Shown here: positions 8,400-17,589 of the stretch, piece after piece
How the letters are laid out: the number at the start of each line of letters is the position of its first letter
Position numbering within the stretch: position 1 is the first letter of the stretch
Assembly: GCA_963718995.1 (NCBI GenBank)
Contig: CAVRAP010000020.1
Location: forward strand, 558,001-622,000
Direction: 5' to 3'
Source: UBA4744 sp963718995
GTDB taxonomy: Bacteria > Actinomycetota > Acidimicrobiia > Spongiisociales > UBA4744
DNA: 64,000 nucleotides
The notes under the pieces: generated by a model
Database searches by the model: none
What the model was told of the DNA's origin: nothing
What the model saw: the letters and a program-made list of their open reading frames with translations, nothing else
Position numbers and translations under genes: made by a program

Positions 8400-9434
8400 C
8401 TACCAGCGAGCCTTATGCTCCTCCGCAAAACCAACCAGACCGTCGATCACCACCGGCTCCCCGTTGTCGGCGATCACGGTTCCTGTGAACCGGCCGAACA
8501 TCTGGTGGACCTCGGAGCGAATAATGAGCAGATTGGTTGTAGCCGTCCGTTCCAGGAATGGCACGAAGGTGAGGTCGACCCGATCGGATCGCATCGTCCA
8601 CGGTTGCATGAAATCACCAGGGTCGTATTCGATATCGATCCGGGGGATCTTATGGATGCGTCCGGCGAGCAACAGAGTGTGTTCGGTTGCTGCACTCGTG
8701 TCACCAAAACCGAACCCCATGTTCAGCCCGATGGGCCGCCCGTCGGCGAGAAAACCCGATGCGCTGGCCCACACCCAGAACGAGTCGTACTCCCAGACGC
8801 CTCTTCCCCAATCGAGGTTGCCAAGACTGGTGGTGGGGTCGAATCGAGTGGTCTGGTCACCGATGCGCAAGGTCCCACCGGCAGGCAGGCAGTTGATTTT
8901 GCGGTTGTAGTAGAAGCGGCGCTCCCCGATCGGAACGACGACCACCGTCGACTCGTGGCTGGGCGGCACACGAAACTGAAGATCGGCAGCCAGCGGGCGT
9001 CCGCCAAAATTCGCCCACCGGACCTCGACCCGGCGAAGGTCACCTTCGACTTCAAACCGTGCTTGCACGTTGCGACCGTCGTACCGGCTCGCTCCCCTGT
9101 CGCTGTTGCGAGCCAGGGCGATGCCCCTTCCCAGAGGAACGGTGATGGTCTCTTCGTGGTGAGTCCCCTCGGCGAAATCGACCACGTACACGAATACCTG
9201 GCCTGCGTATCCAAGATCCGCCAGGGTGGCCGAGAAGTAGAGATCGGGCGAGGTGACCCCGTAGTAGTCCCACCGCTTGATCCGAAAACGCTGCGCGGCC
9301 CGGAACTCGTAGATGTGGGCCTGCTCGAGATTGCAGTCCAGGAGCGGTTGTCGCGCCCACCCGGTCTGGACCAGACTCCCGCGCTGATCGAGAAGCGGCG
9401 AACTCTGGATGATCTCGTGGTCAAGCTGCGTCAC
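8400..9434 (-). CDS. DUF2804 family protein
   Basis: A 344-residue protein that I recognise as DUF2804: an N-terminal QPLLDCNLE motif, a central NLDWGRGVWEYDSFWVW block, and a C-terminal HQMFGRFTG segment. The family is beta-rich, probably a lipocalin/AttH-like or hydratase-like fold, and has no established biochemical function. GTG 9434 is preferred because the conserved part starts within 12 residues. The stop of the neighbouring cyclase gene lies 46 bp upstream on the same strand, so cotranscription is possible. Confidence 0.75.
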   Translation of the reverse strand: MTQLDHEIIQSSPLLDQRGSLVQTGWARQPLLDCNLEQAHIYEFRAAQRFRIKRWDYYGVTSPDLYFSATLADLGYAGQVFVYVVDFAEGTHHEETITVPLGRGIALARNSDRGASRYDGRNVQARFEVEGDLRRVEVRWANFGGRPLAADLQFRVPPSHESTVVVVPIGERRFYYNRKINCLPAGGTLRIGDQTTRFDPTTSLGNLDWGRGVWEYDSFWVWASASGFLADGRPIGLNMGFGFGDTSAATEHTLLLAGRIHKIPRIDIEYDPGDFMQPWTMRSDRVDLTFVPFLERTATTNLLIIRSEVHQMFGRFTGTVIADNGEPVVIDGLVGFAEEHKARW

Positions 9435-9480
9435 AGATAAAGAATAAGCTACTCGTCGTCGGTCGCCTCGAAGTCGGCGT

Positions 9481-12400
9481 TCAACCGGTGGCAGCGCCCT
9501 CCTGGACGGCCCGGGGCGGCAGACCTTCAGCCCACACATCCATGAAGCAAACCGTCCCGGTCGACGCCAACCAGTCATATGCCGCCTGAGCAGCGTTCGC
9601 AGCAGCCGGGTGGTCCAGACCTACGAGCATGGCGAAGGTGGTCTGCACCATCGCCAGGTCTTCCTCGAGCACAACCGGTTCAAACAACTCGATCAACGAG
9701 GTGAACAGGTCTGCCGCGTGGTCGACATCGCCGTTGAGGGCAGCCTGGCTCCCTTCGACGTACATGGCGAGTCCGTCCATGAGCAGACCCTTGTTGGTGT
9801 TTTCGGACAGAGCAACCGCCACCTGCTCTATCCGATCCAGGCGCCGCGTCCAGGCCGCTGCCTGGGCGGCCTCGTACAGGCCGATGCCGGTGTTGATGTG
9901 GTCTACCTGCATCCCAAGATCAAATGCCTCGTCCCACCTGCCCACACATTTGAAGACCTGGCATTTGGCTTGATCGACACCGGCCCGCAATTGCGGATCG
10001 GTTTCGGCATCGAAAAAGGCAAGGGCTGCAAGGCTTCGCTCGGCTGCGTCCGCGGCACCCACGGTCCGAAGGTCGATGGCGGCCCGGGTGGCCGCCCACC
10101 AGGCTTTCCAGAAATCGGATAACTGGTCTTCCTCGAACTCGTCGAGTCGAGCGTGAGCCTCCTCGTACCGACCTTGGCCCATGTAGCTGCCGGCAGTGTC
10201 GCTGGCGTTGCGTACGAGCCAGCCGTAGTCGCCCAGCCGCTTCGCCAGTTCGTGGAGCCGCTCCCCCAGCCGGACGGCCTCCTTTGGATCGTCCAGGTAC
10301 AGCGTGGCCGCCAGGTTGTTGATTGCCCTTCCGGCCACCCGGAGAAATCCTTGCTCCTCCGCCACAGTTGCCACACCCCGGAACAGGACCCGTGATTCCA
10401 CCACTCTGCCCCGCCACGCCAGGGCAGTGGCTTGCGTGACCAGACTGTCCAGCGTCACCTCGGTCAGGCCCAAAGACGAGGCAGCGGAAAGGAGGCGGAC
10501 GACGGCCTCGATGGCGGGCGCATGCTGGGCGTTCAGGGCAAAACTGCGGGCGGCCTCAGCGGCCAGCCGGACGGCAACCGGATCGTCGATCGCCCTGAGC
10601 TCCCGATAGGCGGGTTCGATGACGGCCAGCGCTTCATCGGATCGGTAGTGACCGTTGAGAATGCTGCTGTGGGCGATGGCTGCCCTTCTCACACCTGCGA
10701 CGTCACCAGCTTGCTGGAAATGCTCGCGAGCCGCCTCGACGTAGGCCACGCCCCGCTCGACCTCGCCCTGCACTTCCGCAAACTCGGCAGCCAGCAGTCG
10801 AAACTCGGCGATTTGCTCATTGCCGACCGACAAGGCGATGGCCTGATCCAGCAAACCCATCGCTTGCATGTGTGATCCGAGATCGGCAGCCCGGGTGGCA
10901 GCGGCGGCCAGACCGTGGAGCGCCTGGGCAGCCAGCTCATCGCGTTCGGGACCATCCGGGCTGGCATCGAAAGCACCCATGTAGTGACCGGCTACGACGC
11001 CGGCCAATTCGGGATCCTCATGCCCTTCGAAAAAGTGAGCGGCGGCGAGATGCCGGCTCCGGCGGTCGGGACGGTTGAGACGCTGGTATGCCACCTCCCG
11101 GATCAGCGACTGGACGAACCGGTATTGGCCGCGTTCGGGCGACCGGGGGTCGTCTTCCAGATCGAGCAACTCGAGTTGAACCAACCTGCGGAGGCGGGCG
11201 TCGAGTTCGTCGACGTCGGCGTCACCGAGCGCCATCAGGCCCTCGGAAGTGAACGTTTGTCCGAGCACCGCCCCGTCCTGCAACAACGATCGCTCAGCAG
11301 GATCGAGACGATCGAGACGAGCCGCGATAACGGCTTGCAAGGAGTCGGGCAGGGCCATCGAGGCGAGATCGCCCTCGTACCGAAACGCCTCACCGGCTTC
11401 GACCAGCTGGCCATTCGAGGTGAGCATCCGCACCATCTCAACTGCGTACAGAGGCATCCCGGCGGACCGTTCGACCAGCTTGTCGATGACCATGTCGTTG
11501 ACCCCGGGCAGGTACTCGGTCAGCATCTGCTGCATATCCGGGTTGGTGAGCGGAGCCAATCGCACCGCCATGGAACTGCGGTGCTGCGCCCCCCAGGTGG
11601 GGTGCCGGTCGAGGAGATCGGGCCGGGCCAGAGTGATCACCAGCATCGGCGACCGCGCCGACCGTTCGACCAGTTCAGCGATGAAATCGATCAGGCCCGA
11701 GTCTGCCCAGTGGAGATCCTCGAAGACCAGCACGGTCGTGCCACGGACAGAGATGTTCTGGAAGAAGGACCGCAGCGCCGAGAAGAGCTCGGCACGACCT
11801 CCGGCCGGCATCTCCCCAAATCCCAACAGACCTTCCAAACGGGGTTCGATCCAACGCCGATCTTCCTCGTTGGGAACGAATTCGGCCACGCACGTGCGCA
11901 GCCGGGTCCTGGCCCGGACCGGGTCTTCGTTCTCGACGATGCCGGCCCGCCGGCGGACCATCTCGCCGAGCGCCCAGAACGTAACCCCATCGCCGTATGA
12001 GGGGGATCGTCCCTGATGCCAGTAGACGTCTTGCGAGAATCCGTCGATGTGTTTCTTGAATTCTTCCGCCAAGCGGGTCTTACCGATGCCGCCTTCGCCG
12101 ACGATCGAAACGAGCCGGGACCGCTGTTCGGTTTCGACGGCGTTGAGTTGATCCTTGAGAAGACGCATTTCACGATCACGGCCAATGAACGGCGGCCGAC
12201 GCGGGTCGCCTTCTGCGCTGCCGCCAACCATGGCGGCCACCCGGATGGCTTTCCAGGCTGCGACTACCTCTGTCTTGCCTTTTACGGTCCGCTCCCCCAT
12301 CGACTCGAAGTCGATCGACCGGGCAGTGACCGAGTGGGTTGTTGATCCCACGTACACGCTGCCGGGCTCAGCTATCGACTGCAACCGGGACGCTGTATTG

Positions 12401-12978
12401 ACGAGGTCACCGACGACCAGGCCTTTTTCGTTGCCGCCCGGACCAACCGATGTTGCTCCTGAGTTGACGCCCGCCCGGAGCTTCAGTTCCGGATGACCCA
12501 GTTCCCCGCCGAGGGACGCCACCATGTCAACCAATTCCAAGCCTGCCCGTACTGCCCGCTCGGCGTCATCTTCCCTGGCCGCCGCGGCACCCCACACTCC
12601 CATGACGGCATCACCGATGAACTTGTCAACAGTCCCCCCGAAACGCTCGATGATCTCGCGAGCCCGGTCGAAGTAGACGGTCAGCATGTCCCGGACCTCT
12701 TCGGAGTCCCGATTCTCTGAGTACGTCGTATAACTGACGATGTCGGCGAACAGAACCGACACGAAACGCTTCTCGGCTACTGCCGGAGCGCTTGGTTCTG
12801 ATGGTTCGGTTGGTAGGCCCAGGGCTTCGGCAAGCGGCTTCCCACATCCGCCACAGAACTTGTCTTCCGCGTCGTTCTCCGTCCCACAATGCGCGCAGGC
12901 GACACTGAGCGGGCTACCGCACTCCTTGCAGAACTTACGGTCGGCTCGATTCTCGGTTCCACAAACTCGACAGGTCAA
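9481..12978 (-). CDS. Class III nucleotidyl cyclase with zinc ribbons, AAA ATPase and TPR domains
   Basis: A very large (1165-residue) soluble signalling protein. It opens with two zinc ribbons (Cys 3, 6, 17, 20 and 28, 31, 42, 45). A class III cyclase domain follows (about 65-250), with FADIVSYTTYS and DKFIGDAVMGVWG carrying the metal-binding Asp residues. Next is an AAA/STAND-type ATPase (GEGGIGKTRLAEEF; VLVFEDLHWADSG), then about 500 residues of helical TPR-like repeats. Such proteins probably couple ligand or protein binding by the TPR-ATPase part to cyclic nucleotide output. TTG 12978 is chosen because a GGGAGG site lies 5 bp upstream and the first zinc ribbon begins at once; a longer frame would overlap the upstream gene. 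Confidence 0.85.
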   Translation of the reverse strand: MTCRVCGTENRADRKFCKECGSPLSVACAHCGTENDAEDKFCGGCGKPLAEALGLPTEPSEPSAPAVAEKRFVSVLFADIVSYTTYSENRDSEEVRDMLTVYFDRAREIIERFGGTVDKFIGDAVMGVWGAAAAREDDAERAVRAGLELVDMVASLGGELGHPELKLRAGVNSGATSVGPGGNEKGLVVGDLVNTASRLQSIAEPGSVYVGSTTHSVTARSIDFESMGERTVKGKTEVVAAWKAIRVAAMVGGSAEGDPRRPPFIGRDREMRLLKDQLNAVETEQRSRLVSIVGEGGIGKTRLAEEFKKHIDGFSQDVYWHQGRSPSYGDGVTFWALGEMVRRRAGIVENEDPVRARTRLRTCVAEFVPNEEDRRWIEPRLEGLLGFGEMPAGGRAELFSALRSFFQNISVRGTTVLVFEDLHWADSGLIDFIAELVERSARSPMLVITLARPDLLDRHPTWGAQHRSSMAVRLAPLTNPDMQQMLTEYLPGVNDMVIDKLVERSAGMPLYAVEMVRMLTSNGQLVEAGEAFRYEGDLASMALPDSLQAVIAARLDRLDPAERSLLQDGAVLGQTFTSEGLMALGDADVDELDARLRRLVQLELLDLEDDPRSPERGQYRFVQSLIREVAYQRLNRPDRRSRHLAAAHFFEGHEDPELAGVVAGHYMGAFDASPDGPERDELAAQALHGLAAAATRAADLGSHMQAMGLLDQAIALSVGNEQIAEFRLLAAEFAEVQGEVERGVAYVEAAREHFQQAGDVAGVRRAAIAHSSILNGHYRSDEALAVIEPAYRELRAIDDPVAVRLAAEAARSFALNAQHAPAIEAVVRLLSAASSLGLTEVTLDSLVTQATALAWRGRVVESRVLFRGVATVAEEQGFLRVAGRAINNLAATLYLDDPKEAVRLGERLHELAKRLGDYGWLVRNASDTAGSYMGQGRYEEAHARLDEFEEDQLSDFWKAWWAATRAAIDLRTVGAADAAERSLAALAFFDAETDPQLRAGVDQAKCQVFKCVGRWDEAFDLGMQVDHINTGIGLYEAAQAAAWTRRLDRIEQVAVALSENTNKGLLMDGLAMYVEGSQAALNGDVDHAADLFTSLIELFEPVVLEEDLAMVQTTFAMLVGLDHPAAANAAQAAYDWLASTGTVCFMDVWAEGLPPRAVQEGAATG

Positions 12979-13049
12979 CGAAGCCTCCCGCGACTCCAGG
13001 CAGGTTACCGAAGCAGGGTACTTCGAGTCGGCGGCACGAAGCGATCGGG

Positions 13050-15236
13050 TCAGCAGAGCATTGGTGAGTGGTAGCGAAGGCCACCCTCCCGTGGAGTCCA
13101 ACCTTCTCGGTCTACAGCCACGCGAAGCGCATCAAGGAACTCGCCGGGGGTGCCGAATCGGTCGCCGGAGTCTTGGGCGGTCGCTCGATCCAGGATGGTG
13201 ACAAAGCCCCGGGGCAGATCATGGTGTTGATCCTCGTCGGAGTGGAGCGGGGTGTCCGGTCGGTGACCCGTCAGAAGCTCACGTGCCACGTTACCCAGGC
13301 TGCACAGATCAGATGTGGGAGTACAAGCCGCTCCTCGTCGCACTTCGGGCGCCATGAACTCGATGGCCGCACTCGAAAGGCGGGCGACAACCGACGCCGC
13401 GCATACCGCCAGTCCGAAGTCAACCAGGTACGCGTTGCCCGCGTCGTCGAGCATGACGTTGGCGGGGCGGACATCCCGGTGCATGATTCCCTGCCGGTGG
13501 GCGTACTCCAGGGCCCCGGTCACCTGTTCGAGCAGCCGCAAAGCCGGCTCCACATGCCAGGCACCACGGTCAAGAGCCAGACGGAGGGACCCGCCATTCA
13601 CGTATTGCGTGACCAAGAATGCACGCTCCGCCTCGCGCCAATAGTCGTGCAGGGGAGTGACATGCGGGTGCTCCAGCTGAGCGACGATCTTCGCGTCTGA
13701 TTCGAAACAGCGAACGAACTCCGGGTCTCCCGCCACTTCCGGCCGGATCACTTTGATGGCGACCTCCCGGCTGGCTGGTTGCCGGATGGCTCGATAGACG
13801 GTTGCTAGAGACCCTTCCCCCACTCGCTCCAGCAGGTGGTACCCGCGGATGTGATCGGTAAAAGCGGGCCGGTTCACCAGGAGATGAGGGCTCGAGCCCC
13901 GTTCCCCGGAGGGATGATCCACCACGACCAACTCAAACACCCGCATCGGTGCCAGGCCTTTGAGTCGCCGTTCGCCAAGATCGACAACCCTTCGCTCGTG
14001 GCGATCCTTCATCGCCCCCAACGCTATTTCCGACAGCAACAGCTGGCCGGAATTGGCGAGAGCCAGGAGACGGTTGGCCCGGTTGAGGACGGGACCGGCC
14101 AGGTCGTGCGAACGAACCAGAGCGTCACCGAAGTCGATCGCCATTCGGACCGGGAGCGCCCCGATTCGGCCCCACTCGGCGACGGCGAAGCCTGCAATCG
14201 CCTGGACGGCTGCGGCAACCGCCGAATCCACATCCGGGAACATGGACAGCATCCCGTCGCCGGTGTGCTTGAAGACGCGGCCGCCGAAAGCTTCAACGGC
14301 CGCAGCGACGATCTCATCGTGTCCCGCCAGCGCCAAACCCATGCTGCTCTCATCGGTGTCCCAGAGAAACGTCGAGTCTTCTACATCGGTGCAAAGGAAT
14401 GCCGCAGTGCAGGATTCCCCGACCCGCAGGGTTCCGCTTTCGGCAACGGTCGCACCGGCGTCCAGGCGGACCTCAATGGCTGCTGCAGCCGGTCGACCGG
14501 TGAGATCCAGACGCAGATCATGCTCGAGGATCTGCGCCTCGAGATCCTGCAGATCCTGACAAGGATCGATCCCAAACTCTTCACGAAGGAGCGATTTCGT
14601 ACGCTGGTAGGCCTGGAGGGACTCGGCTTGGCGACCGGACCGATAGAGAGCCAGCATGTGCAGGTGCTGGAATCGCTCGCGAAAGGGGTGGTTGCCGCAC
14701 AACACTTCAAGCTCGGCGACCAGGTCGGCGTGATGACCGAGAGCCAGATCAGCTGCGATACGGTCTTCGAGGGCGGCGATTCTGAGTTCCTCCAGGCGCC
14801 AAACCTCTGCCTGGAGAGCCGGGTCGTCGCCCAAATCGGCGTAGGGAGGGCCGCGCCACATGGCCAAACCGTCGTGCAACAACCGGGCGGTCTCCTCCGG
14901 ATCTGACGCCATCACCGCCTGGGCTTCGGATACCAACCGCTCGAACCGATGGGCGTCTACTTCTTCCGGACGAAGCTGCAGCACGTAACCCCCGGCCTTG
15001 CGCTCCAGGCGCCCGCCCAGGCCGGAACGCAATCGAGAGACATAGCTATGGATCGAACCCGGGGCGTTGGCCGGCGGCGAATCACCCCAGACGCGGTCGG
15101 TCAGGGCATCAACGCTCACAGGCCGGCCGTCTGCGATCAACAACAGGGCCAACACCAGCCGTTGTTTTGGGCCACCGAGAGATACCGGGTTCCCGTCGGC
15201 GGCCGCTTCGAGCGGGCCGAGCACCCGGAAATCCAT
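13050..15236 (-). CDS. SARP regulator-nucleotidyl cyclase-Ser/Thr kinase fusion
   Basis: A 728-residue protein with three signalling modules in a row. Residues 1-95 are an OmpR-like winged helix (FRVLGPLEA, LGGPKQRLVLALLL), followed by a BTAD domain to about 250 (FERLVSEAQ, FRERFQHLHMLALYRSGRQ); together these are a SARP DNA-binding regulator. Next comes a class III cyclase domain (CTDVEDSTFLW, HTGDGMLSMF). The C-terminal ~260 residues are a Ser/Thr kinase with glycine loop VGEGSLATVYRA, AIKVI lysine, HRDVRPANVML catalytic loop and VDFGLA; all catalytic residues are present. ATG 15236 begins the conserved winged helix directly. I know SARP-cyclase and SARP-ATPase fusions, but this triple combination is unusual. 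It lies between the giant cyclase and a LuxR regulator, all on the minus strand. Confidence 0.85.
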   Translation of the reverse strand: MDFRVLGPLEAAADGNPVSLGGPKQRLVLALLLIADGRPVSVDALTDRVWGDSPPANAPGSIHSYVSRLRSGLGGRLERKAGGYVLQLRPEEVDAHRFERLVSEAQAVMASDPEETARLLHDGLAMWRGPPYADLGDDPALQAEVWRLEELRIAALEDRIAADLALGHHADLVAELEVLCGNHPFRERFQHLHMLALYRSGRQAESLQAYQRTKSLLREEFGIDPCQDLQDLEAQILEHDLRLDLTGRPAAAAIEVRLDAGATVAESGTLRVGESCTAAFLCTDVEDSTFLWDTDESSMGLALAGHDEIVAAAVEAFGGRVFKHTGDGMLSMFPDVDSAVAAAVQAIAGFAVAEWGRIGALPVRMAIDFGDALVRSHDLAGPVLNRANRLLALANSGQLLLSEIALGAMKDRHERRVVDLGERRLKGLAPMRVFELVVVDHPSGERGSSPHLLVNRPAFTDHIRGYHLLERVGEGSLATVYRAIRQPASREVAIKVIRPEVAGDPEFVRCFESDAKIVAQLEHPHVTPLHDYWREAERAFLVTQYVNGGSLRLALDRGAWHVEPALRLLEQVTGALEYAHRQGIMHRDVRPANVMLDDAGNAYLVDFGLAVCAASVVARLSSAAIEFMAPEVRRGAACTPTSDLCSLGNVARELLTGHRPDTPLHSDEDQHHDLPRGFVTILDRATAQDSGDRFGTPGEFLDALRVAVDREGWTPREGGLRYHSPMLC

Positions 15237-15374
15237 ACCTACACAATAAGCGCTTCGAGGGACCCTGCATAGCGCCGGGTATTCCATCTCCCTCGTGTCG
15301 AGCGACGGACTGAAAAGGGACTTGAATGAACCTGAAAGCCTTTGCCAGCACCGCCCCGGACAGACCCGCAGCCT

Positions 15375-15962
15375 TCAGATCAGACCGGCCCGGGCTGATT
15401 TCACCAGGGCACCGACCCTGCCTTTCGCACCCACTTTCCGGTAGGTGCGGTTCAGCATGCGGAACATAACCCTCGTGGAGTAACCGGCTCGATTCGCCAA
15501 CTCCGGCACACTCATGCCATCTGCCAGAGACCGGAGCCACTCGAGTTCTTCGTTGGTCAGATCGACCCCCAGTGACTCGGCCGGGTTCCTCGCCATCTCC
15601 GCGGGAATCACATTCAATCGTCGGGCAGCAGCATGCACTGCCGCGGCGATCCGATCCGGCGCCGAGTCGAGAGGTACGGCGGCCAACGCTCCGTATGCGA
15701 GCGACAGGTGGAGCAGGGCGACATCGCCGGCCGGGACGAGAGCCACGACAATCGCAGCGGGAGCCCGGTCACAGAGATCGACCATGAGATCGAGGTCGGC
15801 TTCCCGGCTGAGGTCGAGCACCACAATCGGTTCGGACGATTCGGTCACCCAACGACACAAATCCGCCTCGTTGACCTCCGAGGTGTCGAACCCGACCGAC
15901 GCCAGAACGGCTTCAATGCCCTGCTGGACGACCGGTGCTGAAGAGAAGACGGTGACCTGCAC
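15375..15962 (-). CDS. LuxR-type response-regulator-like transcription factor
   Basis: A 195-residue protein. The first ~115 residues look like a degenerate receiver domain (VTVFSSAPVVQQGIEAVL; VVLDLSREADL), with one Asp at the usual phosphorylation strand. The C-terminal ~60 residues are a GerE/LuxR helix-turn-helix (LTNEELEWLRSLADGMS). GTG 15962 has a GGGGG-rich ribosome site 8 bp upstream. It is divergent from the unknown operon starting at 16138, with a 175-bp shared upstream region, so it is the obvious candidate regulator of that operon. No cognate sensor kinase gene is adjacent. Confidence 0.7.
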   Translation of the reverse strand: MQVTVFSSAPVVQQGIEAVLASVGFDTSEVNEADLCRWVTESSEPIVVLDLSREADLDLMVDLCDRAPAAIVVALVPAGDVALLHLSLAYGALAAVPLDSAPDRIAAAVHAAARRLNVIPAEMARNPAESLGVDLTNEELEWLRSLADGMSVPELANRAGYSTRVMFRMLNRTYRKVGAKGRVGALVKSARAGLI

Positions 15963-16137
15963 AGTTCCAAACCCCCTGCTCAGTCCCAGCCGCCTCGAAC
16001 CGAGCCTACACATCCAAACCCGATACTCGACGGGCAGATTCGTGTCGAAAATGTGGCACGGGCCTGCCACGGATCGTCACGGTCGACCACGGCAAAAGGA
16101 GCTACGTTCGGAACTCGGAGTCCGGAAAGGGGGTCGA

Positions 16138-16443
16138 GTGGCAGAAATAGCGCTGAGCTCCGACACCGCCAACGCCTTCGGGGCGAAGGTGCAGGTGCCG
16201 GGCGACCAGGAGGGTTTGTACCTGGTGGTCGCTCAAGCCGGTGAGCTGCCCACGTTGCTGTCCGAAGTGAGAGGGCGCCCCGTCGTGGTACTCGGCGATC
16301 GCCGGGTGCTGGCGCTGATGACGCTGGCCGCCTCGTCCACTCTCTCTCGCCACCCGGACGTCGGGCTGTGCGGGCCGGTTTCGGTCGATCCGGGGCGCTT
16401 CCATGCGTTTGTTGAGACGATCGGACTGAACCGCCCACCGTGA
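16138..16443 (+). CDS. Small protein of unknown function, first gene of the unknown operon
   Basis: A 101-residue protein with no family I recognise. It is mixed alpha/beta with strands such as LYLVVAQAG and VVVLGDRRVLALMTLA, without a signal peptide or membrane helix. GTG 16138 is preceded by GGAAAGGGGG. It begins the rightward cluster divergent from the LuxR-type gene. A 49-bp gap with its own ribosome site (AGAGGGAGAAG) separates it from the next gene. Confidence 0.55.
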   Translation: MAEIALSSDTANAFGAKVQVPGDQEGLYLVVAQAGELPTLLSEVRGRPVVVLGDRRVLALMTLAASSTLSRHPDVGLCGPVSVDPGRFHAFVETIGLNRPP

Positions 16444-16492
16444 TCGAATCGCACACCATTGATCCATAACGCCATGAGAGGGAGAAGTTGAT

Positions 16493-17035
16493 ATGCCAAG
16501 TGTCGGACAAGAACTGCTCGATGTCCCGTTGCCAGATATGGTCACCAAGCTGGCCCTAGGAGTTGCAGAGGCTCAGCGAGCCCTCGACGAGAACAGTGTT
16601 GAGACCGCCCAGGCGCTCGCCGAGACGACCATCGAGGTTGTCCCGGCCATCACCCAGAACATTGCTGCCGACGGAACGGTTTCATTCGTCCAGGCAAACT
16701 CGATCGAGATGTCGTTGCTGCAGGTCGGTCTCAACCCGACGTTCTACCAGTTCTCGGAGGCCTCCATTGAGGTAACGATGGATATCAAGACGACCACATC
16801 GAGCGAGACCTCCATCAAGGTCAGCTCCAAAGCCAAAGTCGGATTCGCGGTGTGGTCTGCTTCGGTACGGGTCGATGTCGCCCACAATCGGAAGTTCCAG
16901 AAGGAAGTCAAGGGGACCAGCCGGCTCTACACCAAGATGGTGCCGGTGCCTCCGCCTCCACGGATCTTCCCGGAGATCATCGTCATCGACGCCCGGGACA
17001 CCGACAACGGCGGAACCACGCCGGTGACACCGTAA
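16493..17035 (+). CDS. Unknown protein, paralog 1 of a tandem pair
   Basis: A 180-residue protein without signal peptide. The N-terminal third is an amphipathic helix (MVTKLALGVAEAQRALDE) followed by TTIEVVPAIT, then a beta-rich region containing SLLQVGLNPTFYQFSEA and EVTMDIK. The tail is basic then Pro-rich (TKMVPVPPPP). It is clearly homologous to the next gene product over its whole length. I do not recognise the family. The ATG is set by a good ribosome site. The gap to the next start is 2 bp, so the pair is probably made in similar amounts and may form a mixed oligomer. Confidence 0.65.
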   Translation: MPSVGQELLDVPLPDMVTKLALGVAEAQRALDENSVETAQALAETTIEVVPAITQNIAADGTVSFVQANSIEMSLLQVGLNPTFYQFSEASIEVTMDIKTTTSSETSIKVSSKAKVGFAVWSASVRVDVAHNRKFQKEVKGTSRLYTKMVPVPPPPRIFPEIIVIDARDTDNGGTTPVTP

Positions 17036-17037
17036 TC

Positions 17038-17589
17038 ATGGCGCTGCCGTTGTCGAACCAACTGAGGGCGCGAGCCTTCCGACCGCCACTGGTCGCCCCC
17101 GGCGTTCCGGTTCGAGAAACCCCCGAGGTGTCGTTCGCCGATCTGGTGCGGATGCTCGCCGAAGGGGTAGCGCAGGGCCAACAAGCACTCGATCGCGCTT
17201 CTGCCGATATGGTCCAGGAGCTGGCAGCGACCACTATCGATATCGTTCCGACCATCACCGAAACCATCGCCGAGGACGGGACCGTTACGTACGAGCGGGG
17301 GCCGGTGCAGACCGTGTCCCTGCTCGACGTCGGCGTAACTCCGACCTTCTACCAGTTCTCGGAAGCAGTGGTCGAGGTGGCGATGGACCTGAAGGTCGTT
17401 GAAAACCTCGAGGAGGAAGGTGAGGGCAGAAGCAGGTTCGGGCTATTCGCAGGCACTGCCGCGGTGAAGGCAGAAAGGAAACTCAATCGGGACGTCAGCG
17501 TCTCGTCCAAGCTCACCGCCAAGATGGTCCCGGTGCCGTCACCGCTGCGACTCGACCCGGTCCGAACGATCGAACCAGAGGAGCAATAG
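17038..17589 (+). CDS. Unknown protein, paralog 2 of a tandem pair
   Basis: A 183-residue homolog of the preceding protein. It shares LAEGVAQGQQALD, TTIDIVPTIT, DGTVTYE, SLLDVGVTPTFYQFSEA and the closing KMVPVPSP tail, but has a longer variable N-terminus (about 35 residues) and a charged linker (EEEGEGR) instead of the Ser/Thr run of paralog 1. No catalytic residues or membrane segments are evident. The stop codon directly abuts the next start. The conserved TFYQFSEA core implies a shared fold, perhaps a structural or assembly subunit; that is inference. Confidence 0.65.
   Translation: MALPLSNQLRARAFRPPLVAPGVPVRETPEVSFADLVRMLAEGVAQGQQALDRASADMVQELAATTIDIVPTITETIAEDGTVTYERGPVQTVSLLDVGVTPTFYQFSEAVVEVAMDLKVVENLEEEGEGRSRFGLFAGTAAVKAERKLNRDVSVSSKLTAKMVPVPSPLRLDPVRTIEPEEQ

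Noticed and set aside
10915..12000. Long open frame (361 codons) opposite the cyclase-AAA-TPR gene
   Set aside because: Antisense shadow; amino-acid mix and lack of domains give no support.
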